From JBDHDH01 sp039591615 (GTDB lineage Bacteria > Gemmatimonadota > Gemmatimonadetes > Gemmatimonadales > GWC2-71-9): a stretch of 64,000 bases of DNA. A program made the translations under genes and the position numbers. Shown one piece after another: positions 16,834 to 25,469 of the stretch. Positions within the stretch are counted from its first letter, which is position 1; each line of letters opens with the position of its first letter. Under the pieces are notes generated by a model, which was not told the DNA's origin, searched no databases, and saw only the letters and a program-made list of their open reading frames with translations. The stretch spans positions 4,841-68,840 of the forward strand of contig JBDHDH010000006.1 of assembly GCA_039591615.1 (NCBI GenBank), written 5' to 3'.

Positions 16834-18696
16834 ATGGACCTCCCGCAGTACGCCGAGCTCTTCCTCGCGGAGACTCGGGATCATCTCGCCACCTTCAACC
16901 GATCGCTCCTCCAATGGGAGCGGGATCCCACGTCGGAGGAATCGGTCGCCGGGATCTTCCGGGCCGTGCACACCATCAAAGGCATGGCCGCTTCCATGGG
17001 CTACGCGAAGGTGGCCGAGTTGGCCCATCGCACCGAGAATCTCCTGGACCTGTTGCGACGTGGCCAACGGGCGGCCACGGAGGAGAGTGTGGAACTCCTC
17101 TTCCGGGCTGCGGACGCGCTCGAAGAGGCGTCCGAGGCGGCCGTGGTTGGGCACGAGGGAGAGGTCGATGTCACCGAGCTGGTCCGGGCTATCGATCGGG
17201 TGGCGGGAGCCATGGAGCAGGTCGTCGAGCGGCCCGCGGCCGCCCGCCCTTCGGCTCCGCACCTCACCGGGTCGGCCGAGGCGGGCACGAGAGTGCGCGT
17301 CGTGCTCCGGCCAGAGGCGCCCCTGATGGGCGCGCGGGCTCTCCTCATCCTGCGCCGCCTGGAGCCGTTGGGATCTCTGCATTCGGTCCAGCCGGCTCCC
17401 GTCGCCCTGGAACGGGAGGACTTCGACGGGCGCTTTGCCTTCCGCATCGTGACACAAGAGAACGATGCTACCCTGGAACGCGAAATCCGCACCGCAGGCG
17501 ACGTCCAGCAGGTGGTCCTAGGGGAAGAGGACGAGAAGGTGGACGCGGGTGCGGTGGGGCGCACCCGTCACCTTCGGGTCGATCTCCGGCGCTTGGATGG
17601 TCTCATGAACCGCATCGGGGAGCTGGTAACCGCCCGGGCACGGCTGACCGAGCTAGCGGCGGAACGGGCGGATCCCGATCTCGAGGACGTGGCGCTCAAG
17701 ATCTCGCATCTCGCCACGGGGCTGCAAACGGAGATCGTGGAGGCGCGCATGACGCCCGTGTGGCAGGTGTTCGATCGGTTTCCGCGGCTGGTCCGCGATG
17801 TGGCGCGCCAGCTGGGGAAGCGTGTCGCGCTCCACATCGAGGGGAAGGACATCGAGCTGGACCGAGCGATTCTCGATGAGATTGGAGATCCGCTGGTGCA
17901 CCTCGTCCGCAATGCCATCGATCACGGCATCGAGGCGCAATCGGAACGGAGGGCTGCGGGAAAGCCCGTGGAGGGACGAATCGTCCTGAGCGCACTCCGC
18001 GAACGAGCGACCGTGGCGATCCGTGTGGCGGACGACGGGCGTGGGATCGACCGGGCACGCATCCTCGCGAGCGGGAAGGACCGGGGGCTCGTTGCACCGG
18101 ATGTCGAGACCCTCACAGACGACCTCCTGCTTCGCGTGTTGGCGCGCCCGGGGTTCAGCACGGCGGAAGAGGTATCGCATGTCTCGGGGCGGGGTGTGGG
18201 CATCGATATCGTGACGACCCGACTCCGGGCCTTGGGGGGGACGGTGGAGATCCGCAGTGCGCCAGGCGAGGGGACCACGTTCACCCTGCGTTTACCCACG
18301 ACGTTGGCGATCATGCGCGCCCTCGTCGCTCAGGTGGCAGACGAGCGATACGCCCTACCCATCACTCACGTTGCCGAAGCGCTGGATCTCGACCGGGGAT
18401 CGGTGACACAGATGGACGGTCGGGACGCCATGTGGTTCCGAGAACACGTCGTCCCACTCGTCCACCTGCGTGATCTGGTGGGCGTGCGGTCGGCGGGGCC
18501 GCGTCAGTGCCCGGTGATCATCATCGAGGTCGGCGAGCGACGTTCGGGGCTCGTCGTCGACCGGATGGCGGGGCAGCAAGAGATCGTCGTCAAACCATTC
18601 GATCCACCGCGCGGCACCGTGCCGATCTTCAGCGGGGCCACTATCTTGGCGGACGGCGCTCCCGCCCTGATCCTCGACGCTGGCGGGCTGGTCTAG
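16834..18696 (+). CDS. cheA: Chemotaxis histidine kinase CheA
   Basis: 620 residues in the order Hpt (1-105), a P2-like ferredoxin-fold module (about 150-235), dimerisation P3, HATPase P4 and CheW-like P5. The phospho-accepting His is H46 in AVHTIKGMAASMG. P4 has LVRNAIDHGIE, DDGRGID, GRGVGIDIV and GEGTTFTLRLP. The P5 end carries VVPLVHLRDLVGV and GLVVDRMAGQQEIVVKPF. CheA autophosphorylates and passes phosphate to CheY and CheB, both encoded in this run. It is full length with all boxes intact, starts 3 bp after cheY and is followed 12 bp later by cheC. Confidence 0.96.
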   Translation: MDLPQYAELFLAETRDHLATFNRSLLQWERDPTSEESVAGIFRAVHTIKGMAASMGYAKVAELAHRTENLLDLLRRGQRAATEESVELLFRAADALEEASEAAVVGHEGEVDVTELVRAIDRVAGAMEQVVERPAAARPSAPHLTGSAEAGTRVRVVLRPEAPLMGARALLILRRLEPLGSLHSVQPAPVALEREDFDGRFAFRIVTQENDATLEREIRTAGDVQQVVLGEEDEKVDAGAVGRTRHLRVDLRRLDGLMNRIGELVTARARLTELAAERADPDLEDVALKISHLATGLQTEIVEARMTPVWQVFDRFPRLVRDVARQLGKRVALHIEGKDIELDRAILDEIGDPLVHLVRNAIDHGIEAQSERRAAGKPVEGRIVLSALRERATVAIRVADDGRGIDRARILASGKDRGLVAPDVETLTDDLLLRVLARPGFSTAEEVSHVSGRGVGIDIVTTRLRALGGTVEIRSAPGEGTTFTLRLPTTLAIMRALVAQVADERYALPITHVAEALDLDRGSVTQMDGRDAMWFREHVVPLVHLRDLVGVRSAGPRQCPVIIIEVGERRSGLVVDRMAGQQEIVVKPFDPPRGTVPIFSGATILADGAPALILDAGGLV

Positions 18697-18708
18697 GAGA
18701 AACGGCGA

Positions 18709-19329
18709 ATGGATGACCTCAGCGAACTGAAGGAACTGCAACTCGACGCCGTCCGAGAGGTGGCGACGATTGGAGCGGGGCATGCCGCCACGGCTCTGTC
18801 CCAACTCACTGAACGTCGAATCATGATCAGCGTCCCAGAGATCGAAGTGCGGCGGTTGGAAGAGGTTCCCGAGATGCTCGACGATCCCGAGGACGTGGTG
18901 GCCGCTGTGCTGATGCGCATGCTGGGAGACCTCACCGGGCGGACGTTGCTCGTCCTCCCCGACGCCAACGCACGACTGCTCTGCGACCTCCTCACGCGAC
19001 GATCACCTGGTACCACGACCTCGTTCGGCGAGTTGGAGCAGTCGGCCCTCAAAGAGGCCGGGAACATTCTAGGCGGGGCTTACATGAATGCCCTGTCGGA
19101 TTTCATGGGGATGATGCTCTTGCCCTCCGTCCCCTCCCTGGTGATCGATCAGGCGGCAGCCGTTGTCTCCACGGCGATTGTTGGATTTGGGCACGATCGT
19201 GACTTCGTCTTCTGTGTTGAGAGCGATTTCCATTTCGATGAAGCCGGAGACCGTCTCAAGGGGCACTTCCTCCTCCTTCCCGACTTGGCCTCACTGAGGG
19301 CTATCTTTGACGCCATCCGCATCACCTGA
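18709..19329 (+). CDS. cheC: CheC-like CheY-P phosphatase
   Basis: 206 residues with the two CheC/CheX/FliY helices. CheC family members remove phosphate from CheY using paired E-x2-N motifs. The second site is complete (E116-A-G-N119 in LKEAGNILGGAY). The first reads E17-V-A-T20, so the Asn is lost although the following IGAGHAATALSQ is typical. One active site is therefore expected. CheC often pairs with CheD, which is encoded 10 kb downstream in the same run. ATG 18709 follows AGGAGAAA. Loss of one site versus regulatory specialisation cannot be decided from sequence. Confidence 0.88.
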   Translation: MDDLSELKELQLDAVREVATIGAGHAATALSQLTERRIMISVPEIEVRRLEEVPEMLDDPEDVVAAVLMRMLGDLTGRTLLVLPDANARLLCDLLTRRSPGTTTSFGELEQSALKEAGNILGGAYMNALSDFMGMMLLPSVPSLVIDQAAAVVSTAIVGFGHDRDFVFCVESDFHFDEAGDRLKGHFLLLPDLASLRAIFDAIRIT

Positions 19330-19333
19330 GGTC

Positions 19334-22021
19334 ATGGGAGCGCGGGCCGTCTCGCCTCTGGACCGCCGAGCTCTCCGGTCCTTCGCGCGCCGCATCGATC
19401 CCTCCGACGCCGGCGCGCACAATAACCTGGGTGTCCTCTACTTTGAGCGGGGCCTCATCCAGGAAGCCATCGACGAGTTTTCTCGGGCGCTCGAGCTCGA
19501 TCCCAAGATGCAGGTGGCGCAGCGCAATCTGGAACTCGCGTACACCGAGACCGGCCACTACGATCGACGCGTGGCCGAGTTGCACGAGCGGCTCCGGACC
19601 AACGCCCACGATCGAGCGGCGCGCTGGGAGCTCGGGCGAGCCTACGCCGCCCTGGGGGAGGGGGCGGACGCCCTCGAACAGTTTCAGGCGATCCTGAGTC
19701 GCGATCCGGAGGATGTTGCGGCGCTCATTCAGGTTGCGCTCTTGGAGAAGAGCCGGGGGAACCTCGAGGCGGCCACCGCGGCACTCCAGCACGCGCAGGA
19801 GCTCGATCCCGAGAGCAGCGTGGTGCACCTCTATCTCGGGGAGGTGCTCTACAATCGCGGCGTGAACGCCGAGGCCCTCGCGGCGCTGGAGCGCGCGATG
19901 GAGCTCACCCCGGACAGCGCCGAGGCGTATTACCAGATGGCGTTCGTGCTGGGCGATCTCGGACGCCACGAAGACGCCCGGGAGGCAACGAAGCAGGCCA
20001 TTCAATTGAACCCCACCTTCGCTCGCGCCCAAGCCAATCTCTCGCTGGAGCGATTCAAGGCCGAGCGCAAACGGGTACCGCGACCGACACCGGGTGAGAT
20101 CCGGATACCGGCGGATGCCGAGGGGGAACTCGCCCACCACAATCTCGGCCTCGCCTTTCGTCAGCAGGGGTACTACCCAGAGGCGCTGCGTGAGTACCGC
20201 CTCGCTCTCGAGCGGGGGGAAGATCGTCACCTCGTCCTGCAGGCCATGGGGGAGGTCCAATTACTGAAGCGCGACTATCCCGCCGCACTCGAACTCTACG
20301 ATCTGCTCTCGGGGGAGCTCACCGACACCCCCAAGGTGTGGAACGAGCGAGGAGTCGTGTTGCACCAGCTGGGCCGCTTTGGCGACGCGATCGAAAGCTA
20401 TCGGCGCGCTACCAAAATCGCCCCGAACTACGCGCTGGCGATGAACAATCTCGCCGTCACCCTCGCGCAGTCGGGCCGGCACGAGAAGGCTGTGGAAGCG
20501 CTGCGGGAGGCGCTCAAGACACAACCCGGGCTCGTAACCGCCCAGCTCAACCTGGGGTTTCTGCTGTTCCGGCTGGGCCGCTTCGAGTTGGCGATTCAAG
20601 CCTTTCGCCAGGCGCTGACAACGGACCGGGAGAATGCGGCCGCGTGGAATGGTCTCGGATGGGTCCTCACGGAGTTGGGTCGGATTGCGGACGCTCGCAA
20701 CGCGTTTGCACGTGCAGTGGAATCCGATCCCAACAGCGCCGAGGCCCACTATAACCTGAGCTTTGCCCTCTCCCAACTCGGCGACTACGATGGAGCCCTG
20801 CGTGCAGTGACGCGGGCGCAGAGCCTCGATCCCTACTACGTGCCCCAGAAGCTGCAGCTCGCCATCGATCTGCAATACGAGGAGTCGACCATCGCCGTCG
20901 TTCCGGAGATCTCGGGCGACGTTACCGCAGAGGGGGCGGGGCAGCCCATCGACTTCGACCGGGAGATGCTGGATGATCTCTTTGCCGAGCTGGAGCGTGA
21001 GCCGGCTCGCGAGCGAGCCGCCGGCGTGGCCGATCCGCTGGCGCTCGCTCGGGACTACCTCCACAAAGGATTGCTGGACCTCGCCGCCGCAGAGGTCAAC
21101 CGTGCGCTCGGCCGGGGTGCGGATACCGTCGAAGCGCATCTATTGGCTGGAGAGATCTTCTCGCGGCGCGGCCTCCATGGCGAGGCGCTGGAACGGTTCC
21201 GGGCGGCACAGGCCGAAGTCCCGAGCCGGGGTGAGGTCCGTCTCGGCATTGTCCGCTCGCTGCTCGCGCTCGGGCGGGGTCGGGAAGCTGTCGGGGATGC
21301 CGGTGCCCTGGCCCGGGATCATCCGGAAGACGTGGACGTGCTCGTCGCCTTCGGCCAGGCTCAGCTCTCGGCAGGTGATCCGGCGGCGGCGCTCGAATCC
21401 CTGCGCGAAGCGCGGCGGCGTGCCCCGGAGCGAGCCGACATCCTGAAGCTCGAGGGCGATGTGGCGATGGGGATGGGGGACCTCGAGACCGCTGAAGGCG
21501 CGTACCGCGACGCGATCGCGCTGGATCCTCGAATCGTCCAAGTGCGCGTCGATCTCGCCAGAGTCCACGAAGCCCGAGGCAATGTCGAGGAGGCGGAGAC
21601 GTGCTACAGTGCCGCCCTCCAGGCACTTCCCACGTTCGTCGATGCGGCCCTCGCCTTGGCAAAGCTCTTCGGTCGAACGGGGAGGCATCGGGCAGCGGTC
21701 AACCTGTTGGCGGAGACCCTGGCGAACGACCCCGCTGATCTCGAGTGTCTGCTCGCTCTGGGACAGGCTCTCCTCGAGGATGGCCGGCTCGAAGACGCCC
21801 GCCATGCGTTCCGGCGGGTGCTAGCCTTCGACGACCGGCACCTGGCGGCGCTGTTCTTCGAGGGAGCGGCGCTGGCTCGCCTCCGCCGTTACGGGGAGGC
21901 CGTGCGTCGGTGGGAACGCGTCATCGCAGTCGATCCGTCGGGGAGATATGCGCAGGAAGCGCGCCGGCATCTTCGCACAGCGCAGGATCTCCAGCGCATC
22001 TTTCGCACCGAGGCGGCGTAG
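19334..22021 (+). CDS. Large TPR-repeat protein
   Basis: 895 residues built mostly of tetratricopeptide units, recognisable by recurrent patterns such as NNLGVLYFERG, YLGEVLYNRGVNAEAL, AWNGLGWVLTELGR, AHYNLSFALSQLG and ALGQALLEDGRLEDA. I count at least twelve units, interrupted near residues 520-560 by a low-complexity acidic linker. There is no signal peptide or membrane helix, so it is probably cytoplasmic and a scaffold. ATG 19334 is preferred to a TTG inside cheC. In the same run are an MglA GTPase and Roadblock proteins; in Myxococcus a multi-TPR protein (SgmX) is an MglA-GTP effector, so a similar adaptor role is an inference, not a homology claim. Confidence 0.85.
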   Translation: MGARAVSPLDRRALRSFARRIDPSDAGAHNNLGVLYFERGLIQEAIDEFSRALELDPKMQVAQRNLELAYTETGHYDRRVAELHERLRTNAHDRAARWELGRAYAALGEGADALEQFQAILSRDPEDVAALIQVALLEKSRGNLEAATAALQHAQELDPESSVVHLYLGEVLYNRGVNAEALAALERAMELTPDSAEAYYQMAFVLGDLGRHEDAREATKQAIQLNPTFARAQANLSLERFKAERKRVPRPTPGEIRIPADAEGELAHHNLGLAFRQQGYYPEALREYRLALERGEDRHLVLQAMGEVQLLKRDYPAALELYDLLSGELTDTPKVWNERGVVLHQLGRFGDAIESYRRATKIAPNYALAMNNLAVTLAQSGRHEKAVEALREALKTQPGLVTAQLNLGFLLFRLGRFELAIQAFRQALTTDRENAAAWNGLGWVLTELGRIADARNAFARAVESDPNSAEAHYNLSFALSQLGDYDGALRAVTRAQSLDPYYVPQKLQLAIDLQYEESTIAVVPEISGDVTAEGAGQPIDFDREMLDDLFAELEREPARERAAGVADPLALARDYLHKGLLDLAAAEVNRALGRGADTVEAHLLAGEIFSRRGLHGEALERFRAAQAEVPSRGEVRLGIVRSLLALGRGREAVGDAGALARDHPEDVDVLVAFGQAQLSAGDPAAALESLREARRRAPERADILKLEGDVAMGMGDLETAEGAYRDAIALDPRIVQVRVDLARVHEARGNVEEAETCYSAALQALPTFVDAALALAKLFGRTGRHRAAVNLLAETLANDPADLECLLALGQALLEDGRLEDARHAFRRVLAFDDRHLAALFFEGAALARLRRYGEAVRRWERVIAVDPSGRYAQEARRHLRTAQDLQRIFRTEAA

Positions 22022-22023
22022 CG

Positions 22024-23181
22024 ATGGCCATCGAGGGGCCGCTCAGAGAGCTGGGCATCCACGATGTCTTTCAGTTACTCGATCTGAGTCGAAAGACGGG
22101 TACCCTGTCGGTCACATCGAATCTTCGGCGGAACCAGGGGACGGTGGTCTTCGCCGATGGCGCCGTGATCTATGCCGAGATCCACAGCAATCCTCATCCC
22201 CTGGGCCATCTCCTGGTCCGGTCGGGCAAGATTACCGAAGCGGATCTTCAGCGCGCCAGGGACATGCAGCAGCGGGGCGATCGCCATCGATTGGGCGAAG
22301 TGCTGGTCGCCATCGGGGCGGTGACGCACAGGGAGCTCGTGCGTCAGGTGCGCTTCCAGATCGAGGAAGTCATCTTCGAGCTCCTGAGCTGGCGGGAGGG
22401 GTACTTCTCGTTCGCCGAAGGCGACGTGCACCATGTTCCGGCCGACGCCGCCGTGCGAATCCCGACCGAATCCCTCCTCATGGAGGGGGCCAGGCGGATC
22501 GATGAGTGGTCCCAAATCGAAGGCCGGATCCCGCACCTCGGTGTCATCCCGACGCTGGCACCGGCGAGCGGAGGTGGGGAGGGATCCCTGGACCTGCTTC
22601 CCACCGAATGGGAGGTCCTGGCGGCCGTCGATGGTGACCGTGACGTCCGGGGCATCGCAGCCTTGCTGGGCCGTTCGGAGTTCGAGGTCGCCAAGATCAT
22701 CTTCGGCCTGGACGCGGCCGGCGTGCTAACGATCACAGAACCTGCACGAGCCAATGGCGAATCTCTCCAGGCTACCGAGGACGTGACCGCGCTCCTGGCG
22801 CGGGCAACGGCCGCAGCGGCCGGCGGCGACCTGGACGAGGCCCGTAGCTGGGCTGAGCAGGCACGCTCACTGGATCCGCATGAACCGGCGATCTATTCGC
22901 TGTTAGGGGAGCTGGAGCTTGCGTCGCGAAGGCCGCACGAAGCAGAGGAGTACCTCCGGCGGGCCCTTCGGCTGGATCCGCTCTTGGTGTCCGCCCATCG
23001 GCTCCTCGGTGACGCGCTCGCGCTTCAGGGACGCTTCCCCGAGGCGGTGGAATGGTGGCAGCGTTGGCTCAAGATCGGGGAGCATGACGAGCACACAAAT
23101 GCCGACGAGGTGCAACGCGTTCGGGAATCGGTGCGAGCCGCGGAAACGCTGAACACCCTCGTGCGTGGGGCACATGGTTGA
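22024..23181 (+). CDS. PATAN (DUF4388) domain protein with C-terminal TPR
   Basis: 385 residues. The N-terminal ~170 residues match the PATAN/DUF4388 pattern: GPLRELGIHDVFQLLDLSRKTGTLSV, GTVVFADGAVIYAEI, a helical insert (HLLVRSGKITEADLQRAR, GEVLVAIGAV) and FELLSWREGYFSF. A small winged-helix-like segment (LPTEWEVLAAVDGDRDVRGIAALL, about 205-245) follows, then two or three TPR units (280-360). PATAN domains were defined in cyanobacterial PatA and occur in regulators of surface motility. Its closest relative in the window is the protein at 27412-29031. It starts two bases after the TPR gene and overlaps the next by 8 bp. Confidence 0.83.
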   Translation: MAIEGPLRELGIHDVFQLLDLSRKTGTLSVTSNLRRNQGTVVFADGAVIYAEIHSNPHPLGHLLVRSGKITEADLQRARDMQQRGDRHRLGEVLVAIGAVTHRELVRQVRFQIEEVIFELLSWREGYFSFAEGDVHHVPADAAVRIPTESLLMEGARRIDEWSQIEGRIPHLGVIPTLAPASGGGEGSLDLLPTEWEVLAAVDGDRDVRGIAALLGRSEFEVAKIIFGLDAAGVLTITEPARANGESLQATEDVTALLARATAAAAGGDLDEARSWAEQARSLDPHEPAIYSLLGELELASRRPHEAEEYLRRALRLDPLLVSAHRLLGDALALQGRFPEAVEWWQRWLKIGEHDEHTNADEVQRVRESVRAAETLNTLVRGAHG

Positions 23182-24052
23182 CGATATCAAGGCAATGACG
23201 GCGGAGCTGGCACGCGATCCCACCAGTCTCGTCTTCCTCAATCTCGGTGAAGCCCTCAGGGCTCGGGGACAGTCCGAGCCCGCGGCCCGCATCGCCGCGT
23301 CCGGCGTCGTGCGGCACCCCGATCTCCCCAGTGCCCACGATCTCTACGCCCGCGTCCTGGTGGATCTCGGGGATTTCGAGCGGGCCTACCATGAGTGGAC
23401 GGTGGTGCTGGAGCTGGACCAGCGGCACTTCGGAGCCCACAAAGGCCTGGGCTTCCTGTGCTACCGCTGGGGCGATCTCGACGGGGCCGTGGATCACCTG
23501 GAGCTCGCTCTCGCCGCGGATCCTCGCGACCAGTCGGTCGTTCACGCGTTACAGCGTGTCCGCGAGGGAACCGCTGAGCTGGCGGCGCCCCCGGAGCCTG
23601 CTGAAGAGCCCGCAGCGCAGCGGAAAGAGGGAAAGGAGGCAGAGGAGGGAGGGAAAGAACCCGCCGTCGAACCCGTGGTGGCCGCAGATGCTTCGCCTTG
23701 GGCTGCCCTGGAAGGGGGTGGTGGCCGCGGTGTCATGCTGGCAGACGAGCGCGGGCTCCTGCTGAGCGGAGGGCTCGAGGGGGCTGACCTTGGAGAAGTG
23801 GGAGAGGAAGTGGCGGCCTACCTGGCGGGTGCGGCGCAGGAGGCCGGGCGCGCGGCCCGGCTGCTCGACTTCGGTGCCTGGCGCTCGATGCTCGTGGAGG
23901 GCGAGGGGCTGAACCTGCTCGTCACGCCGCCCACCGACGACACGGTGTTGCTCCTGATCCGAGGCCACACCGTCCCACAGGGACGACTGCGCGTGCTGGC
24001 CGAACGCGCGAGCCGGAGTGCCAGGACGTGGCTCGAGGAGCAGCAGCCGTGA
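23174..24052 (+). CDS. TPR-Roadblock/LC7 fusion protein
   Basis: 292 residues. Residues 1-135 hold TPR units (LVFLNLGEALRARGQ, AHDLYARVLVDLGDFERAY, AHKGLGFLCYRWGDLDGAV). A Pro/Glu/Ala/Lys linker (140-185) follows. The last ~100 residues fit a Roadblock/LC7 fold, with RGVMLADERGLLLSGGL, a helix VGEEVAAYLAGAAQEAG and a strand pair ending LLLIRGHTVPQGRLRV. Roadblock proteins such as MglB are GAPs or binding partners for MglA-type GTPases. The start is ATG 23174; the GTG at 23165 is possible. It overlaps the upstream gene by 8 bp and the next by 4 bp. The C-terminal domain call is by pattern. Confidence 0.72.
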   Translation: MVDDIKAMTAELARDPTSLVFLNLGEALRARGQSEPAARIAASGVVRHPDLPSAHDLYARVLVDLGDFERAYHEWTVVLELDQRHFGAHKGLGFLCYRWGDLDGAVDHLELALAADPRDQSVVHALQRVREGTAELAAPPEPAEEPAAQRKEGKEAEEGGKEPAVEPVVAADASPWAALEGGGGRGVMLADERGLLLSGGLEGADLGEVGEEVAAYLAGAAQEAGRAARLLDFGAWRSMLVEGEGLNLLVTPPTDDTVLLLIRGHTVPQGRLRVLAERASRSARTWLEEQQP

Positions 24053-24399
24053 CGTTGCCTTTCACCGATGCCCTCGAGCGGCTCACGCGGGTCCGCGGCG
24101 TTCGCGGCGCTATGCTGGTGGCGGGCGACGACGGGTTGGTGGTCGCCGAAACGCTCATGGAAGGGGTCCGGGGCAACGCCGTCGCCGCGCTCGCGGCGAG
24201 CCTTGCGAAGCGACTCCGCAAAGCGTGCGAGGCCGCGGGCGGTGGGATTCCCAGATTCTTTCATTTGCAGGCTGAGGGCGGAACGCTGGTGGTCGTGCCG
24301 GCTCCCGATGGCGTGTTGGTGGTGGCCGTGGGCGACCGTGATCTCAACATCGGTTTGCTCCGGCTCGAGATGCGCAGGGTGGCCGAGGCCGTGGTATGA
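24049..24399 (+). CDS. Roadblock/LC7 domain protein (MglB-like)
   Basis: 116 residues forming one Roadblock/LC7 domain: a helix (FTDALERLTRVRGVRGAML), the strand-turn VAGDDGLVVAETL, a long central helix (AVAALAASLAKRLRKACEAA), then LVVVPAPDGVLVVAVGD and a terminal helix (IGLLRLEMRRVAEAV). This is the order found in MglB, the GAP partner of MglA, whose gene lies 0.5 kb downstream. It starts at GTG 24049, overlapping the previous stop, and overlaps the next gene by 4 bp. An MglB role is likely but not proven, because the following gene encodes a second candidate. Confidence 0.82.
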   Translation: MTLPFTDALERLTRVRGVRGAMLVAGDDGLVVAETLMEGVRGNAVAALAASLAKRLRKACEAAGGGIPRFFHLQAEGGTLVVVPAPDGVLVVAVGDRDLNIGLLRLEMRRVAEAVV

Positions 24400-24866
24400 A
24401 CCTGACCCGCGCGATCGAACCGTGGACCATCCAGCCCCTCGAACGTTTCGTGAACGAGTCACAGGCACGCCTCACTCTCCTCATGACCCCGGCCGGCCAG
24501 GTGCTCGCTCAGCACGGTTTCACCCGAGCGATCGACGTCATGTCGGCGGCCACGTTGGGAGCGGCTATCCTCTCATCGAGCGGGGAGATCGCTCGAATGC
24601 TCAGCGACGCACCGTTCTCCTCTCTCAATCACCATGGGAAGAACTATGGCATCTTCCTGGCGAGCCTCGATTTGCCCCGGGAGCCGCTGCTGCTACTTGT
24701 GGTCTACGGCACCGACTCATCCGTTGGGCTGGTTCAGTTATTCTTCGAAGACCTCGTCCACGATTTGGCGGCCGCGTGCCCGCCCCCGGAGACGAAGAAG
24801 CTCGTGCTCGCCGCCGATTTCGAGCGCGAACTCAATGAGAGCCTCGCGGCACTCTTTGGACGGTGA
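24396..24866 (+). CDS. Roadblock/LC7-like protein (second MglB-like)
   Basis: 156 residues. The core (LERFVNESQARLTLLMTPAGQVLAQHGF, a helix DVMSAATLGAAILSSSGEIARML, then IFLASLDLPREPLLLLVVYG and VGLVQLFFEDLVHDLAAAC) fits the Roadblock/LC7 fold. It carries about 35 extra C-terminal residues (PPETKKLVLAADFERELNESL), which resemble a short helical tail. It ends 3 bp before mglA, so it is the Roadblock gene closest to the GTPase and the best candidate for a true MglB partner. Two adjacent, different Roadblock proteins could form a heterodimer, as eukaryotic and some bacterial LC7 proteins do; that is inference. Confidence 0.8.
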   Translation: MNLTRAIEPWTIQPLERFVNESQARLTLLMTPAGQVLAQHGFTRAIDVMSAATLGAAILSSSGEIARMLSDAPFSSLNHHGKNYGIFLASLDLPREPLLLLVVYGTDSSVGLVQLFFEDLVHDLAAACPPPETKKLVLAADFERELNESLAALFGR

Positions 24867-24869
24867 GCC

Positions 24870-25469
24870 ATGTCTCTCGTGAACTTCACCACGCGCGAGA
24901 TCACTTGTAAGATCGTTTACTACGGTCCCGGCCGGTCCGGGAAGACCACCAACCTGCAATACGTCTATGGTCGGGTGCCCGAGGGGCGACGGGGGCGGAT
25001 GGTCTCCCTGGCCACGCAAACGGACCGCACGCTCTTTTTCGACTTCCTGCCGCTGGAGCTGGGATCCATCTCCGGCTTCACGACACGCTTTCAGCTCTAT
25101 ACCGTTCCCGGTCAGGTCTACTACAACGCCACGCGCAAGCTGGTGCTACAAGGCGCGGACGGCGTGGTCTTCGTTGCCGACAGTCAGGCACGTCAACTCG
25201 ACGAGAACATCGAGAGCCTGCAGAATCTGCAGGTGAATCTCCTGGAGCAGGGCATCGACGTCCGGGAGATGCCCCTGGTGCTGCAGTACAACAAACAGGA
25301 TTTGCCAGGGGATCTCGTCCTCTCGCGCGAGGAGCTGGACGATGCGCTGAACTTCCGGGATGTGCCGAGCTTCGGCGCCGAGGCCCTGAACGGCAAGGGT
25401 ATCTTCGAAACCCTCAAGGCGATCTCCGAGCTGGTCCTCCGCAGGTTGAGTCAGGAGGCACCAGCATGA
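24870..25469 (+). CDS. mglA: MglA-type small Ras-like GTPase
   Basis: 199 residues with the MglA P-loop G19-PGRSGKT-26 (GPGRSGKTTNLQYVY), switch regions with SLATQTDRTLFFDFLPLELG and YTVPGQVYYNATRKLVL, VVFVADSQ, and the base-specificity motif NKQD. These are hallmarks of MglA rather than Ras or Rab; GHEGxGKTT and DxxG are replaced by the family forms shown. MglA-GTP marks a cell pole and drives gliding or type IV pilus motility in Myxococcus. The gene follows the Roadblock pair and overlaps the tandem AAA+ gene by 4 bp, inside a chemosensory operon. Confidence 0.95.
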   Translation: MSLVNFTTREITCKIVYYGPGRSGKTTNLQYVYGRVPEGRRGRMVSLATQTDRTLFFDFLPLELGSISGFTTRFQLYTVPGQVYYNATRKLVLQGADGVVFVADSQARQLDENIESLQNLQVNLLEQGIDVREMPLVLQYNKQDLPGDLVLSREELDDALNFRDVPSFGAEALNGKGIFETLKAISELVLRRLSQEAPA

